A stretch of DNA of 64,000 nt from Helicobacter aurati (GTDB taxonomy: Bacteria; Campylobacterota; Campylobacteria; Campylobacterales; Helicobacteraceae): positions 1 to 64,000 of the forward strand of contig NZ_NXLW01000002.1 of NCBI RefSeq assembly GCF_003364265.1, in the 5' to 3' direction. This document shows positions 44,878 through 53,904 of this stretch, piece by piece. Under the pieces are notes generated by a model. The model did not search any database. It was not told where the DNA came from and saw only the letters and a list, made by a program, of their open reading frames with translations. The number at the start of each line of letters is the position of its first letter. Position 1 is the stretch's first letter. A program made the position numbers and the translations under genes.

Positions 44878-44941
44878 ATGTTTAGGCATAAAATTCAATC
44901 TCTAAATAATCAATACCCAAACTTGCTCCATAAACATAAAA

Positions 44942-44990
44942 GAAAGCATTTTTAAGCTTTCCTTATTATGAAAGCTTATATTTGTTTTTG
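44942..44990. terminator. Bidirectional terminator between comM and the BI-1 gene
   Basis: Two overlapping alternative hairpins. On plus, AAGCTTTC (44954-44961) pairs with GAAAGCTT (44970-44977), followed by ATATTTGTTTTT. On minus, GAAAGC and GCTTTC close an 8-base loop followed by TTTTATGTTT. This fits the convergent gene ends. Confidence 0.7.
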
Positions 44991-45001
44991 GAATAAAAGA
45001 A

Positions 45002-45703
45002 TTAATCTCTATTAGTAAATCCTAAAATTTGTAACAAAGCAGTAAAGACGTTCAATACATCTAAATAAAGTGCCATAGCGGCTACAAGAGGATTATCATA
45101 GCGACCGCGAATAATATTTTGTGTATCATAGGCTATATACAGACTAAATACGATCACTACAAAGCTTGCGATAGCAAACTGCAACATCGGACTTTTAAAG
45201 AAAAAAACATTTAAAAGCGCAAATACAAATATAACTAAAGCACTATAAAATAAAGCTTTACCCATATTACCTAAATCATGGCTAGTTTTTAGGGCAAATA
45301 CACTCATAATCCCAAAAATGATCGTGGTCATAGCTAAAGCTTGTGGAACAATCGCAGAATTCTTTATCATAACAAATGCAAGAAGTGGTACAAGTGCTAG
45401 CCCGCTAATGAAAGAAAAGGCAGCAAATACAGCAATATTGATACCAGGCTTGTTTTGCACAAAACCTAAAGCAAAAATTAATGCAAGCTCTACAATAAAT
45501 ATCGGAAATTTATATTCAGCAACTAGCGTAGGATTCTGCAATCCCACCAAAGCACCTATGGTAGCTAATAACAAGCTGCCAGCAAAAAATTTATAAGTTG
45601 TTTTGACAAAATTAACTAATGCGGTATCTCCTGCATATTCACGTGCGAAAGCCTCGCTATTCTCTCTTTCGTTTTGAGTATAATTTCTATCATAGATTCC
45701 CAT
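45002..45703 (-). CDS. Bax inhibitor-1 family membrane protein
   Basis: A 233-residue protein with a polar N-terminus (MGIYDRNYTQNERENSEAFAREYAG) and seven hydrophobic helices. The block FISGLALVPLLAF and the last region YIAYDTQNIIRG...VAAMALYLDVLNVFTALLQILGF are diagnostic for BI-1/YccA. Bacterial members modulate FtsH or calcium leak. Related to H. pylori HP0920 from memory. It is monocistronic. Confidence 0.92.
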   Translation of the reverse strand: MGIYDRNYTQNERENSEAFAREYAGDTALVNFVKTTYKFFAGSLLLATIGALVGLQNPTLVAEYKFPIFIVELALIFALGFVQNKPGINIAVFAAFSFISGLALVPLLAFVMIKNSAIVPQALAMTTIIFGIMSVFALKTSHDLGNMGKALFYSALVIFVFALLNVFFFKSPMLQFAIASFVVIVFSLYIAYDTQNIIRGRYDNPLVAAMALYLDVLNVFTALLQILGFTNRD

Positions 45704-45856
45704 GTTTTCTCCTAATTGTAAAATTGAGATTGACGGATTCTAACAGAATTTTGTTAATAATTAATATGGGAAAACATGAATCTATTTTTTAGATGTTTGC
45801 CCACAATTAGTACACAAGAATAATATTTTAAGAAAAAATCATTTTTAAAATTCGGT

Positions 45857-45862
45857 TATAAT
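45857..45862 (+). promoter_or_regulatory. -10 promoter of the ABC exporter pair
   Basis: GGTTATAATAT, 46 bases before the GTG start at 45908. Confidence 0.5.
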
Positions 45863-45907
45863 ATACTTTTCACGAGATAAGAATGAACAATTTAATAAGG
45901 ATATTGG

Positions 45908-46669
45908 GTGAGTAATACTCTACTAAAAGTGGATTCAATTACGAAATCTTATGATGGAATATTAGCCTTGAGCAACGTTGGATTCGAGTTACAGCAAGGA
46001 GATATATTTGGGCTTCTAGGAAGAAATGGTGGGGGGAAGACTACACTTATCAAAATCTTGACTTCTACGATTTCAGATTATATAGGTAATGTTACATTTC
46101 TGGGTTATGATTTACGAGATAAAAGCAAATTATTGTTTTTCAAATCTCACATTGCCTATTTACCTGACAAGGATTTTCTGTATGGCAATATGAATGGCTT
46201 AGAGTGCATAAGGTTTTTTGCAGATTTTTTTGCAGATTTTTCTAAAGATAAAGCATTAGAAATATGCAATCGTTTGGAAATTGTTCCCTCGCAGAAAATT
46301 AGCACAATGTCAAAAGGGCAAGCAGAGAAAGTAGGTATAGCCTTAACCTTAGCAAGAAAAAGTACGTTATATATTTTTGATGAACCTTTAGCTGGCGCAG
46401 ATGTAATTAGCCGTGATGAAATTTTCTTAATGATACAAGAATATTGCAGTAATGCTGCCGTTATTATTGCTACACATTTAATTTCAAGTGTGGAAGCTAT
46501 TGTTACTAAGGCACTATTTTTAAATAAAAAAACTATGGCTTATGGGGACAAAGAAAGCTTATTGTATGGTTTTACAAGTTTAGAAGACAGTTTTAGATAT
46601 TATGCAGCCGATCACCAAATAAAACCTACACCAACGGTTCCAGATACAATGCAAGGCTCTATGCAATAA
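45908..46669 (+). CDS. ABC transporter ATPase, two-gene exporter
   Basis: A 253-residue ATPase starting at a GTG preceded by AAGGATATT. Walker A is GRNGGGKTT, the signature MSKGQAEKVGIALTLA rather than LSGGQ, Walker B LYIFDEPLAGADVIS, and switch His ATHLISSVEA. The wording resembles the YtrB/CcmA/GntR-linked ATPases that pair with simple six-helix permeases. The gene for such a permease starts 31 bases later. Substrate is unknown. Confidence 0.88.
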   Translation: MSNTLLKVDSITKSYDGILALSNVGFELQQGDIFGLLGRNGGGKTTLIKILTSTISDYIGNVTFLGYDLRDKSKLLFFKSHIAYLPDKDFLYGNMNGLECIRFFADFFADFSKDKALEICNRLEIVPSQKISTMSKGQAEKVGIALTLARKSTLYIFDEPLAGADVISRDEIFLMIQEYCSNAAVIIATHLISSVEAIVTKALFLNKKTMAYGDKESLLYGFTSLEDSFRYYAADHQIKPTPTVPDTMQGSMQ

Positions 46670-46700
46670 AATATCCCATTTAATTAAGGAAAGGATAAAT

Positions 46701-47444
46701 ATGCGCACTTTACAGAGCGATTTTTTATCGCATATTACGAATGGATTAAAAATATGCAAGTATGAGTTTCTTATGTCAAGGATACTTGTTATCTTGGCAA
46801 TTATTTGCACATTGTTAAATATTTGTTTATTCTTATCCTATAATGCTCAAGCGTCAACTCACAACGAAGTTAGTATTAGTATAATTGTATTATTGCAGAT
46901 ATTCGCTTTTATGGTATTTCTTATTGCCTATTATTTAAGTGCAGCAATTAGTTTTTATCAAGGGGTTTTTGGAAAGAATGCCTATCTCACACACTCATTG
47001 CCTATCTTATTAGATTCTATTTTATTTTCTAAGATTCTTGTATTTTTTTTATGGGCTTGCGTCGGCTTAGCTGAATTTTCGTTATTCTGCTTAATACTCA
47101 ATGATAATAACGATATGATTGGTCGGTTCTTTTTTTATGGTCCTGATTTATTTCATATTTGTATGTTTTGGTTTTGGACAATATTTTCAGAAATTACCTA
47201 TATTTTTATGATAGCAGCTATTGTTCACCGCAAAAAAACTTATACTATGGTATATGGTATTGTTACTTATTTTGCTATCAAGACACTTTTGTTTATCATT
47301 GTCGTTTATATTACAGACTATATGCTTTCCGAACGTTTTAATCCAGACTTTACAATGTTTATTTATGAAGCACTTCTTATTGTATCTAGCGTTTTATATT
47401 ATTTAGTTTGTCGATGGATAATTAAAAATAAACTTTCATTGTAG
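46701..47444 (+). CDS. ABC transporter permease-like membrane protein
   Basis: A 247-residue protein with six predicted membrane segments (about 29-48, 62-84, 104-132, 146-168, 176-200 and 213-240). It has no recognisable sequence motif except the arrangement of a DrrB/ABC-2-type permease. AAGGAAAGGA precedes the ATG. It follows an ABC ATPase by 31 bases, so they probably form an exporter. The gene is unlike anything I can name. Confidence 0.8.
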   Translation: MRTLQSDFLSHITNGLKICKYEFLMSRILVILAIICTLLNICLFLSYNAQASTHNEVSISIIVLLQIFAFMVFLIAYYLSAAISFYQGVFGKNAYLTHSLPILLDSILFSKILVFFLWACVGLAEFSLFCLILNDNNDMIGRFFFYGPDLFHICMFWFWTIFSEITYIFMIAAIVHRKKTYTMVYGIVTYFAIKTLLFIIVVYITDYMLSERFNPDFTMFIYEALLIVSSVLYYLVCRWIIKNKLSL

Positions 47445-47521
47445 AGTTCATAAAGGAAAAATTTTTATTTATTTGTTCTTGATAAACTTTATATATGGGT
47501 TGATTAACAGAAGGCATATTA

Positions 47522-48175
47522 ATGAAAATTACGCTTGATACGTTTGTTATTTCTGATACACATTTTGGTCATAAAGGTGTCCTAAAAAAAGAGCCCAGCC
47601 GCATAGCTGCACTTAACGAAACGCATTTCAATAACTTTGATGAATTTAGTGTAAATTGTTGGAATCAAGTTGTAAATACACAAGATTCTGTTTTGCATTT
47701 GGGTGATTTATTCTTTAATAATGGGTATGAAATTCTACCACGTTTGTATGGCAAAAAAATGCTAATTCTTGGTAATAATGATATAGGAAAATGCGAAAAT
47801 CTACAAGATTGGAAAGTAATAAAACGTATCAAATTTAAAATTAAAGATAAAAAAGAATATCAAAAAATAATGGAAAAAAAATGGGGGTCCGCACTTAAAA
47901 ATCCTTATGCAACAGGATTAATTACTGACATAAATAATGTGCGTATCATGTTTAGTCATTTCCCTGTTGGAGAAAGAAAAAAGAATGATAAATATTGGCA
48001 GGCAAGAGATATTATAGACTATGCTTATAGTCTCACAGAATCTGAAATTAATATTCATGGACATATCCATTCGCGTGCAAGCAAACAAAAATATTGCTTT
48101 AATGCAAGTACAGAAAAACTTGTTTTTAAACCAAAAAAATTACGCGATATTTTACTTGAATGGGCAAATATATAA
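47522..48175 (+). CDS. Calcineurin-like metallophosphoesterase
   Basis: A 217-residue cytoplasmic enzyme. All metal-binding blocks are visible: FVISDTHFGHKGVL, SVLHLGDLFFN, MLILGNNDIGK (usual GNHD with Asn for His), FSHFPVG and IHGHIHSRA. The GNND variation removes the usual catalytic His of GNHD, which occurs in some families with phage or prokaryotic members. The substrate could be a nucleotide or phosphoprotein. It is monocistronic, close to the convergent EnvC-like gene. Confidence 0.88.
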   Translation: MKITLDTFVISDTHFGHKGVLKKEPSRIAALNETHFNNFDEFSVNCWNQVVNTQDSVLHLGDLFFNNGYEILPRLYGKKMLILGNNDIGKCENLQDWKVIKRIKFKIKDKKEYQKIMEKKWGSALKNPYATGLITDINNVRIMFSHFPVGERKKNDKYWQARDIIDYAYSLTESEINIHGHIHSRASKQKYCFNASTEKLVFKPKKLRDILLEWANI

Positions 48176-48202
48176 GAATACTATCCAAAGACTTTTGCTT
48201 TA

Positions 48203-49663
48203 TTATTTACGAGCAATTACTTCCATAGGGTTAATATGTTTATCCCCTTGTATAATCTCAAGATTTAGTCTGTCATTTACCCTTCCTATTACATAACCCT
48301 GCTTGATGACAAATCCTTTTTTGAGTGTTGGAGGAATCTTATCCAGCATAGAGTAAATCGTATGTAGAGAATTGGCATGTTCGATAATAACAACTTTCTT
48401 TAATCCGGGCATTTCTTGGACATGGATAATTTTACCGTCCATAATATTATAAACTTGGGAATCTTCTCCTTTAGGTTTTAGTACGACACCGTTATTGAAG
48501 ATTCTAATTTTATAAACAGGGTCCAAATAATCGCCAAAAGATTGCTCTAAACTATATGATTTAAGTGGAGCAAGTGTTTTTTTTCCAGTATATTTTATGG
48601 TATTAACAGGCTGATAAACACTATCCACTCGAGCCAACTCAAAATTATCAATCGCGGCATTTGTTTCTTGTGTGCTAATTTTTGCCTGATAATCACTTTC
48701 TATAACTTTATTTTGTGCTTCAAGAAACTTTTGCGCTTGTTTGGAATCAGTTTGAGCAATTTTCTCTGCTTCAGCTTTTGCCTTTTTCTCTGCTTCAGCT
48801 TTTGCTCTTTGTGCTTTTTTACGTTGTTCTTCTTCTTTTTTCTTCCTTTCAAGTTCAAGCTTTGCTAATCGTGCCGCTTCAGCTTTTGCCTTTTTCTCTG
48901 CTTCAGCTTTCTTACGAATCTCTTCTTGTGTATTTTTTTTTAGAATATTGAGCTTACTTAGAAGTTGGTCCAGCTCCCTTTTTTGTAAATCAATGGTTTT
49001 TAATCTCTGATTATACACTTTGACTTCGTCATGCATGTTTGCAACAAGATTTTTTTGTTTGGCAATCATATTTTGTAAATCCTGGTGTCTATTTTCTTGG
49101 TTTGTAATAATTTGCGTTACTTCCTTAATACTATTGTTGGTGTCATTAATTTGTTTGACAATATCATTTTGTTGTTTTTGTAGCAAATTAAGTTTTGCTA
49201 TCGTATCTTTTTTCAAAAGCGAAAAAGCTTCCTTAGTCATCATATCATGCAGACTCCAAATCTCCTCATCATCAAGCACATACGAATATGTCATATAACG
49301 TAGAATGATTTGGGAAAGCTGCTCTTGAGACGAATTCATTTCGTCGTTAAGTTTTAAAAGTCGATTCTCTAATAGTTGCAGTTTTGCTTCTTGTGATTTA
49401 TTTTGGTCTTTATTATTTTGAATATTCTTCGCTAAATTTTGTATTTCAGAATCTAATTTTTTGACTTGAGCCATATTTTTTGCAATATTTTGCCCCAATG
49501 TGCTTAACCTAAGATTAAGATTCGCTCGTTGTTTGTCAATATTTTTTTGCTTGGCTTGTTGATTCTGTATATTCTTATTGATTTCATTGAGATCATTGGC
49601 AACACAAAATCCCAATACGTAAACAATCCAAATAGCTATAATGAATAACCTATAATTACTCAT
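48203..49663 (-). CDS. envC: EnvC-like murein hydrolase activator (coiled coil plus degenerate LytM domain)
   Basis: 486 residues from ATG 49663, whose ATGA overlaps the ftsX stop; an upstream in-frame ATG at 49705 is less likely. A signal peptide (about 5-22) leads into a long coiled coil (about 30-330) with Lys/Ala/Glu-rich repeats. The C-terminal LytM-type domain begins YSLEQSFGDYLDPVYKIRIF. Its metal sites are lost: HxxxD is replaced by NNGVVL and HxH by LNL. EnvC proteins have just such a non-catalytic domain and activate amidases at the septum through FtsEX. It is the third gene of ftsE-ftsX-envC. Confidence 0.88.
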   Translation of the reverse strand: MSNYRLFIIAIWIVYVLGFCVANDLNEINKNIQNQQAKQKNIDKQRANLNLRLSTLGQNIAKNMAQVKKLDSEIQNLAKNIQNNKDQNKSQEAKLQLLENRLLKLNDEMNSSQEQLSQIILRYMTYSYVLDDEEIWSLHDMMTKEAFSLLKKDTIAKLNLLQKQQNDIVKQINDTNNSIKEVTQIITNQENRHQDLQNMIAKQKNLVANMHDEVKVYNQRLKTIDLQKRELDQLLSKLNILKKNTQEEIRKKAEAEKKAKAEAARLAKLELERKKKEEEQRKKAQRAKAEAEKKAKAEAEKIAQTDSKQAQKFLEAQNKVIESDYQAKISTQETNAAIDNFELARVDSVYQPVNTIKYTGKKTLAPLKSYSLEQSFGDYLDPVYKIRIFNNGVVLKPKGEDSQVYNIMDGKIIHVQEMPGLKKVVIIEHANSLHTIYSMLDKIPPTLKKGFVIKQGYVIGRVNDRLNLEIIQGDKHINPMEVIARK

Positions 49664-50469
49664 GAACGTACCTTTGAGACTATAACGAGGATAACACAAA
49701 AACAAGAAGAAAGAAGCCCAGCTATAAATAGCTTCACAAAGTCAAGAGGGATTTGAAAGATATTGAGACTTAACCCTATAGATTCTAAGATCTCTTTAGT
49801 AATCTGCAAACTAGCTATATAAAATGTTAGTAAAGCAATAAAAAAACTTGAAAAAAAGGAATCAAGTACCGCGAGCTTAAAGAGACTTCTATTTCTAGTC
49901 CATACACTTGCTCCTAAAAAATCCATGACTTCCATTTTATCTTTGCTTACATAACGCCAAATCTCAATTTGCTTTAGCATAAGCATGAAGCTCACAATGC
50001 CTAATATGATAGAGAAAGTTATTACACTAAACTTAATAAAACTTAAAAGCATATAATTTTCTGAATGTTGCTTAGAAAAAGTATCTACTGCTAGAATATT
50101 TGGATTTTTTTTTAGTACCGCGCTAATAACATTTAACCTTTCTATGCTGGGAAAATATTCTAAACTTAAACTATAAAAATACGGTAATTGCTTGCTTAAA
50201 TCCAACAATGTACTTTCTTTAATGTCTTTTGTAAGCTTTGCAAGTGAATCTTTTGGATTAAGTGGAGTAAGAGTCTTCGCTTCGATTATTTTATTTTGGA
50301 TGGATTCCAATGTAATTGGTTTTTTTGCTGTGATTCCAATTGCATATTTTTGCGTAATGAATTGTTCTTGTTTTGCTACTGTACGTTCTAGTATTAAGAG
50401 GCACTGCAAACTAAAAAGCATAGTTAAAAGAGGAACCAAAAGTGAAAGATGCTGTTTAAGCGTATTCAT
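49660..50469 (-). CDS. ftsX: Cell division protein FtsX
   Basis: A 269-residue membrane protein. One N-terminal helix (about 9-28), a periplasmic domain of about 120 residues (which contacts EnvC), then three helices (about 155-175, 205-230 and 240-265). The block WRYVSKDKMEVMDFLGASVWTRNRSLFKLAVLDSFFSS is the typical FtsX loop. With FtsE it transmits ATP hydrolysis to the cell wall hydrolase activator. It overlaps ftsE by 14 bases and the EnvC-like gene by 4. Confidence 0.9.
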   Translation of the reverse strand: MNTLKQHLSLLVPLLTMLFSLQCLLILERTVAKQEQFITQKYAIGITAKKPITLESIQNKIIEAKTLTPLNPKDSLAKLTKDIKESTLLDLSKQLPYFYSLSLEYFPSIERLNVISAVLKKNPNILAVDTFSKQHSENYMLLSFIKFSVITFSIILGIVSFMLMLKQIEIWRYVSKDKMEVMDFLGASVWTRNRSLFKLAVLDSFFSSFFIALLTFYIASLQITKEILESIGLSLNIFQIPLDFVKLFIAGLLSSCFCVILVIVSKVRS

Positions 50470-51127
50470 TAACTGCTCCTTCTTTAATTTCTATTTTGCG
50501 ATAACGTAAATTGAGATGTTTTGGAACACGGTGCGTTACAACTACAATCGTAATATTTAACTGCTCATTAGAAGATTTAAGCAATCCCCAAATCATATCG
50601 CTTGAATAATCATCAAGATTCCCTGTGGGTTCGTCACATAAAATCAGCCTAGGTCTATGTGCTATTGCGCGTGCCAAGGCTACTCTTTGCTGCTCTCCGC
50701 CACTTAATTCCAAAGGATATTTGTTGGCTTTATGTAAAAGACTAATGTGCGATAAAAGTCTTTGAACCTGCATCTTAATTTCTTCTTTAGGGAATTTGTT
50801 GATAATCATTGGTAGTGCAATATTTTTTTCAACATTCCATTCTTGTATAAGCTTATAGTCCTGAAAAACAATACCCATCCTTCTGCGCAATAACGTCAAG
50901 CGGTGCTTGCTAAGCTTACGCATATTGCAATGCAATACATTAAGTTCCCCCGCATGTAATTCCAAATTACCATAGATGGAACGTAAAAGTGTACTTTTTC
51001 CACTACCACTAGCTCCTGATATAAAAATAAAATCTTTAGGATAAATAGAAAAATTCGCATTTTTAATAATTAGACCTGTGCGTTTATACCCTAAACATAG
51101 TTGTTTTGCTTGAATAATTGCCTCCAT
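50456..51127 (-). CDS. ftsE: Cell division ATPase FtsE
   Basis: A 223-residue ABC ATPase. Walker [12 protein letters not shown]-loop [23 protein letters not shown], signature [15 protein letters not shown], Walker [17 protein letters not shown] and switch His VVTHRVP. The VFQDYKL and DEPTGNLD combination is FtsE-like. It lies 3 bases after trmB. The three genes ftsE, ftsX, envC form the division complex. Confidence 0.92.
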   Translation of the reverse strand: MEAIIQAKQLCLGYKRTGLIIKNANFSIYPKDFIFISGASGSGKSTLLRSIYGNLELHAGELNVLHCNMRKLSKHRLTLLRRRMGIVFQDYKLIQEWNVEKNIALPMIINKFPKEEIKMQVQRLLSHISLLHKANKYPLELSGGEQQRVALARAIAHRPRLILCDEPTGNLDDYSSDMIWGLLKSSNEQLNITIVVVTHRVPKHLNLRYRKIEIKEGAVNEYA

Positions 51128-51130
51128 AAA

Positions 51131-52315
51131 TTATCCTTTAACGTCTCGTTGCGCATATATTTTCTGACTAAGAATCTTACATAGGAATTGATGCGCTAAA
51201 CGATGCGAACGGATGTTAAGCGGACATTTTAAATAGCTTAACATCTGCTGCTCCGCAATCAAATAGGTATTAAAAGGAACATAAAAACTTCCGAAAGTAA
51301 GTTGCGCTAAAGAAATTTTGTGTCCCGATTGAGATTGATACAAATCCCCAATGCTAACAAAAAAAGATTTTTCAATCCATTTTTTATTGCAAAACAATGC
51401 AAAATCTTCTACTGCATCAGGAAAATGAAAATTTTGAATTTCATCTTGCCTATCAAATTGCAAAGATTGTTTAAAGATATTTAATTCATAAATATCTTTT
51501 TGCTTCGCATTCCATCTTTGTTCATATTTACTTATAACTTCCGTGGCATTGTTTTTGTGAATTTCAATATATGTATGATTTGCGCTAAGACATTCATGTA
51601 TGCAATCTTGGAAATATTCTAAATCATCAGTTCGTACATTAATACTGCCATTGCTTTTGAGAATTCTAAAGCTATGCTCTAAAAAATCACGATTAAACAC
51701 TCTTCTGTGTTTGGCTTTATTCCACGGTACTGGAAAATGTAAAAAGATTCTTTGTGTAGTGTCGGTTGGAATGATTTGTATGCCCAATCTCGCATCAACA
51801 TTGCAGATATAAAGATTATTCAAATTATAGATTTCAATGGCGTTCATAACCTGCCTAATAGAAGGCAAATGAATCTCAAAACCTAGGATAGTTTTATCTG
51901 GGTTATTTTTTGCTAGTTCTAAAATATGTCTGCCGCTCCCGAAACCTATCTCAATGAAGTCAACCTGCAATTCACGGATATTTGCTAATTCAATCAAGAA
52001 TCCTGTTTGGAATCCTCGTGTATGTTTTTTTTTTGTGTGATTAAGATTGTGTGTGATTATTCCTAGATCTTTTGAGAGAAAACATAATAACTCTTTTATC
52101 TTGACAATATCTGCAATACGTGCGAGTTTATCCACTTTATAAAGATAATCTTTTTGCCTTTGAATACAACGTATAAAAATCATTTCATCTTGATATATAA
52201 CAGGGAGAATCGAAAGATTGGGGAATGATTCATTATAAAGATAATCTGCAATCTGAAAATCTTGATAGACAACATTGGTTTGCATAAATTTCTTAGAACT
52301 GACAAAATGAGGCAT
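51131..52315 (-). CDS. trmB: tRNA (guanine-N7-)-methyltransferase
   Basis: A 394-residue protein, longer than the usual 210-240-residue TrmB because it has an N-terminal domain of about 110 residues and a C-terminal extension. The Rossmann methyltransferase core shows FIEIGFGSGRHILELAKNNPDKTILGFEIH (SAM site), LYICNVDARL, and IFLHFPVPWNKAKHRRVF, the TrmB hallmark, then GSINVRTDDLEYF. It methylates G46 of the tRNA variable loop. The long form is normal for Helicobacter. Starts about 57 bases after the FN3 gene. Confidence 0.92.
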   Translation of the reverse strand: MPHFVSSKKFMQTNVVYQDFQIADYLYNESFPNLSILPVIYQDEMIFIRCIQRQKDYLYKVDKLARIADIVKIKELLCFLSKDLGIITHNLNHTKKKHTRGFQTGFLIELANIRELQVDFIEIGFGSGRHILELAKNNPDKTILGFEIHLPSIRQVMNAIEIYNLNNLYICNVDARLGIQIIPTDTTQRIFLHFPVPWNKAKHRRVFNRDFLEHSFRILKSNGSINVRTDDLEYFQDCIHECLSANHTYIEIHKNNATEVISKYEQRWNAKQKDIYELNIFKQSLQFDRQDEIQNFHFPDAVEDFALFCNKKWIEKSFFVSIGDLYQSQSGHKISLAQLTFGSFYVPFNTYLIAEQQMLSYLKCPLNIRSHRLAHQFLCKILSQKIYAQRDVKG

Positions 52316-52372
52316 ATATCTTCTTTGTTTTTAATAAATTCGAGACGTTACTAATTTAAAACTTATGATAAA

Positions 52373-53866
52373 CTACTGATTGTAGCAAAAAAAATGCGAA
52401 TTTTTATAAAAAACATTATTGCAATTTGCGTATTGTGCGAAAAAATGATTGCTCATATTGAGAAAACTAGAACTAGGATTATCTTTATTTTCTGGTAATT
52501 CTGTTATATCAGGTGAAGCATTTGTGTTTAGAGAAAGAGTAACAGTTTGACTTGGTAGAGATTCTATGCCGAATTTATCTACACTTACAACATAATAAGA
52601 ATACGTTATGTCTTTTTCCATATTTGCATCAATAAAATTTGTATTCATGATTCTATCAAATCGATTGACATGGTTATAATTGTTGCTTTTGCGATAAACA
52701 ACATAGTATTTCACTCGTTCGTCTTCTATTGGTGTCCACACAATAACTGCCGTGTTATTTTCTATTTTGCTTTCAATAATGTGCGGCGTTTGCGGAGGTG
52801 GCAATGTTTGCCCTTTCACTGGAGTTTCTTGCAAAGATGATTCTAATTTATAGCTATCTTGTGCTGTTATCTTATAGAAACGTTCAACCCCATTTTCTTG
52901 AATTTTGTCAATATAAGACGGGGAACGTACAAAAGCCAATTTCGTATAATTGCCGCTTTCAGAATCTGCAACCCAAACACTATACCCTATTACATCTTTA
53001 CTGTCACTCGGATTCCATTCTATCCAAATAGCATGCGGTTTATTGTTTGTTGTTGTAATACCACCAATCATATTCGGAGCAGAACGGGTTTGTCCTATCG
53101 CAATTTTACTAGGCAGAGATTTTGCCCCGTCATAACTTTGAGCAATAACTCTATATGTGTATTCCATACCATTCTCAAGGTCATCATCGAAATATTCAAC
53201 TGACATGCGATTATTAGTAGAACCAATATTAATGAATTTATTTGTTTTGGTATCTTTTCTTTGAACAATATAATTTTTCACTATGGGGTTAGGACTAGGA
53301 CTCCAAAAGATTTTAATACGTTTTGCATAGTTTTTTGAAGTATAAATAAAGTCTACTGGGTCAATAAATGAAGTTTTAACTCGCAAAGTGTCGCTTTTTT
53401 GAGAAACATGCGAATTCTCCCCCACCACTGCAATTGCATATTCATATTCTGTTTGCGGTTGGAGTTTACCGTCATAATAATGTGTAGAAAGAATATTTTT
53501 GATAAAAGCAATTTTTTGAAACTGCCCTTTTTTATCTTTACGATAAATAACATATCCACTTAAAAAATCTACATTTCCTTCTGGAACTTTCCATTCAAAA
53601 CCAATGGATGTTACATCAGGCAAAGCACGAAATGATGTAATTGTCGGCAACTCTGTATCAATTTCATCTTTAATGCCCATCATATTGAAAAAATGCGATG
53701 AAGAGCAACCTATGTTGCATATCAATAGCAGAAAAAAAGAAAAATATAAAAAAAACTTCCTATATTTTTCAGTGCAAAAACAATATGTAAAAAAACCAGA
53801 TAATATTTTATAAGCATTGTGATAGTTATTATAAAAATAATGTCTACAATTATTTGCTTGAATCAT
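52373..53866 (-). CDS. Fibronectin type III repeat protein, probable lipoprotein
   Basis: Four FN3-like beta-sandwich units (about residues 60-160, 160-250, 255-345 and 350-450) with repeating WKVPEGNVDFLSGYVIYRKDKKGQFQKIAF, FWSPSPNPIVKNYIVQRKD, EWNPSDSKDVIGYSVW and VWTPIEDERVKYYVVYRK blocks. Before them comes a hydrophobic segment YFSFFLLLICNIGCSSS, like a lipobox with Cys after Gly. The start is uncertain: ATG 53866 avoids overlap with rluD, ATG 53938 would add 24 residues, and either leaves an unusually long charged N-terminus before the signal. The function is unknown. Similar FN3 proteins sit beside rluD and trmB in H. pylori, from memory. Confidence 0.82.
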   Translation of the reverse strand: MIQANNCRHYFYNNYHNAYKILSGFFTYCFCTEKYRKFFLYFSFFLLLICNIGCSSSHFFNMMGIKDEIDTELPTITSFRALPDVTSIGFEWKVPEGNVDFLSGYVIYRKDKKGQFQKIAFIKNILSTHYYDGKLQPQTEYEYAIAVVGENSHVSQKSDTLRVKTSFIDPVDFIYTSKNYAKRIKIFWSPSPNPIVKNYIVQRKDTKTNKFINIGSTNNRMSVEYFDDDLENGMEYTYRVIAQSYDGAKSLPSKIAIGQTRSAPNMIGGITTTNNKPHAIWIEWNPSDSKDVIGYSVWVADSESGNYTKLAFVRSPSYIDKIQENGVERFYKITAQDSYKLESSLQETPVKGQTLPPPQTPHIIESKIENNTAVIVWTPIEDERVKYYVVYRKSNNYNHVNRFDRIMNTNFIDANMEKDITYSYYVVSVDKFGIESLPSQTVTLSLNTNASPDITELPENKDNPSSSFLNMSNHFFAQYANCNNVFYKNSHFFCYNQ

Positions 53867-53904
53867 TTCGATTACCCCGATAGTCCTATTCAAGATTTTA
53901 CCAT

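Noticed and set aside
46217-46247. Direct repeat TTTGCAGATTTT in the ABC ATPase gene
   Set aside because: It is 12 bases, in frame and encodes FFADFFAD; no sign of a switch, low complexity by chance.
48766-48925. Repeats in the EnvC-like coding region as a CRISPR-like or mobile repeat
   Set aside because: They encode a regular Lys/Ala/Glu coiled coil; repeats are degenerate and in frame.
52798-53203. Plus-strand open frames opposite the FN3 gene
   Set aside because: Three overlapping short frames without start context; they are shadows of a clear FN3 repeat gene.
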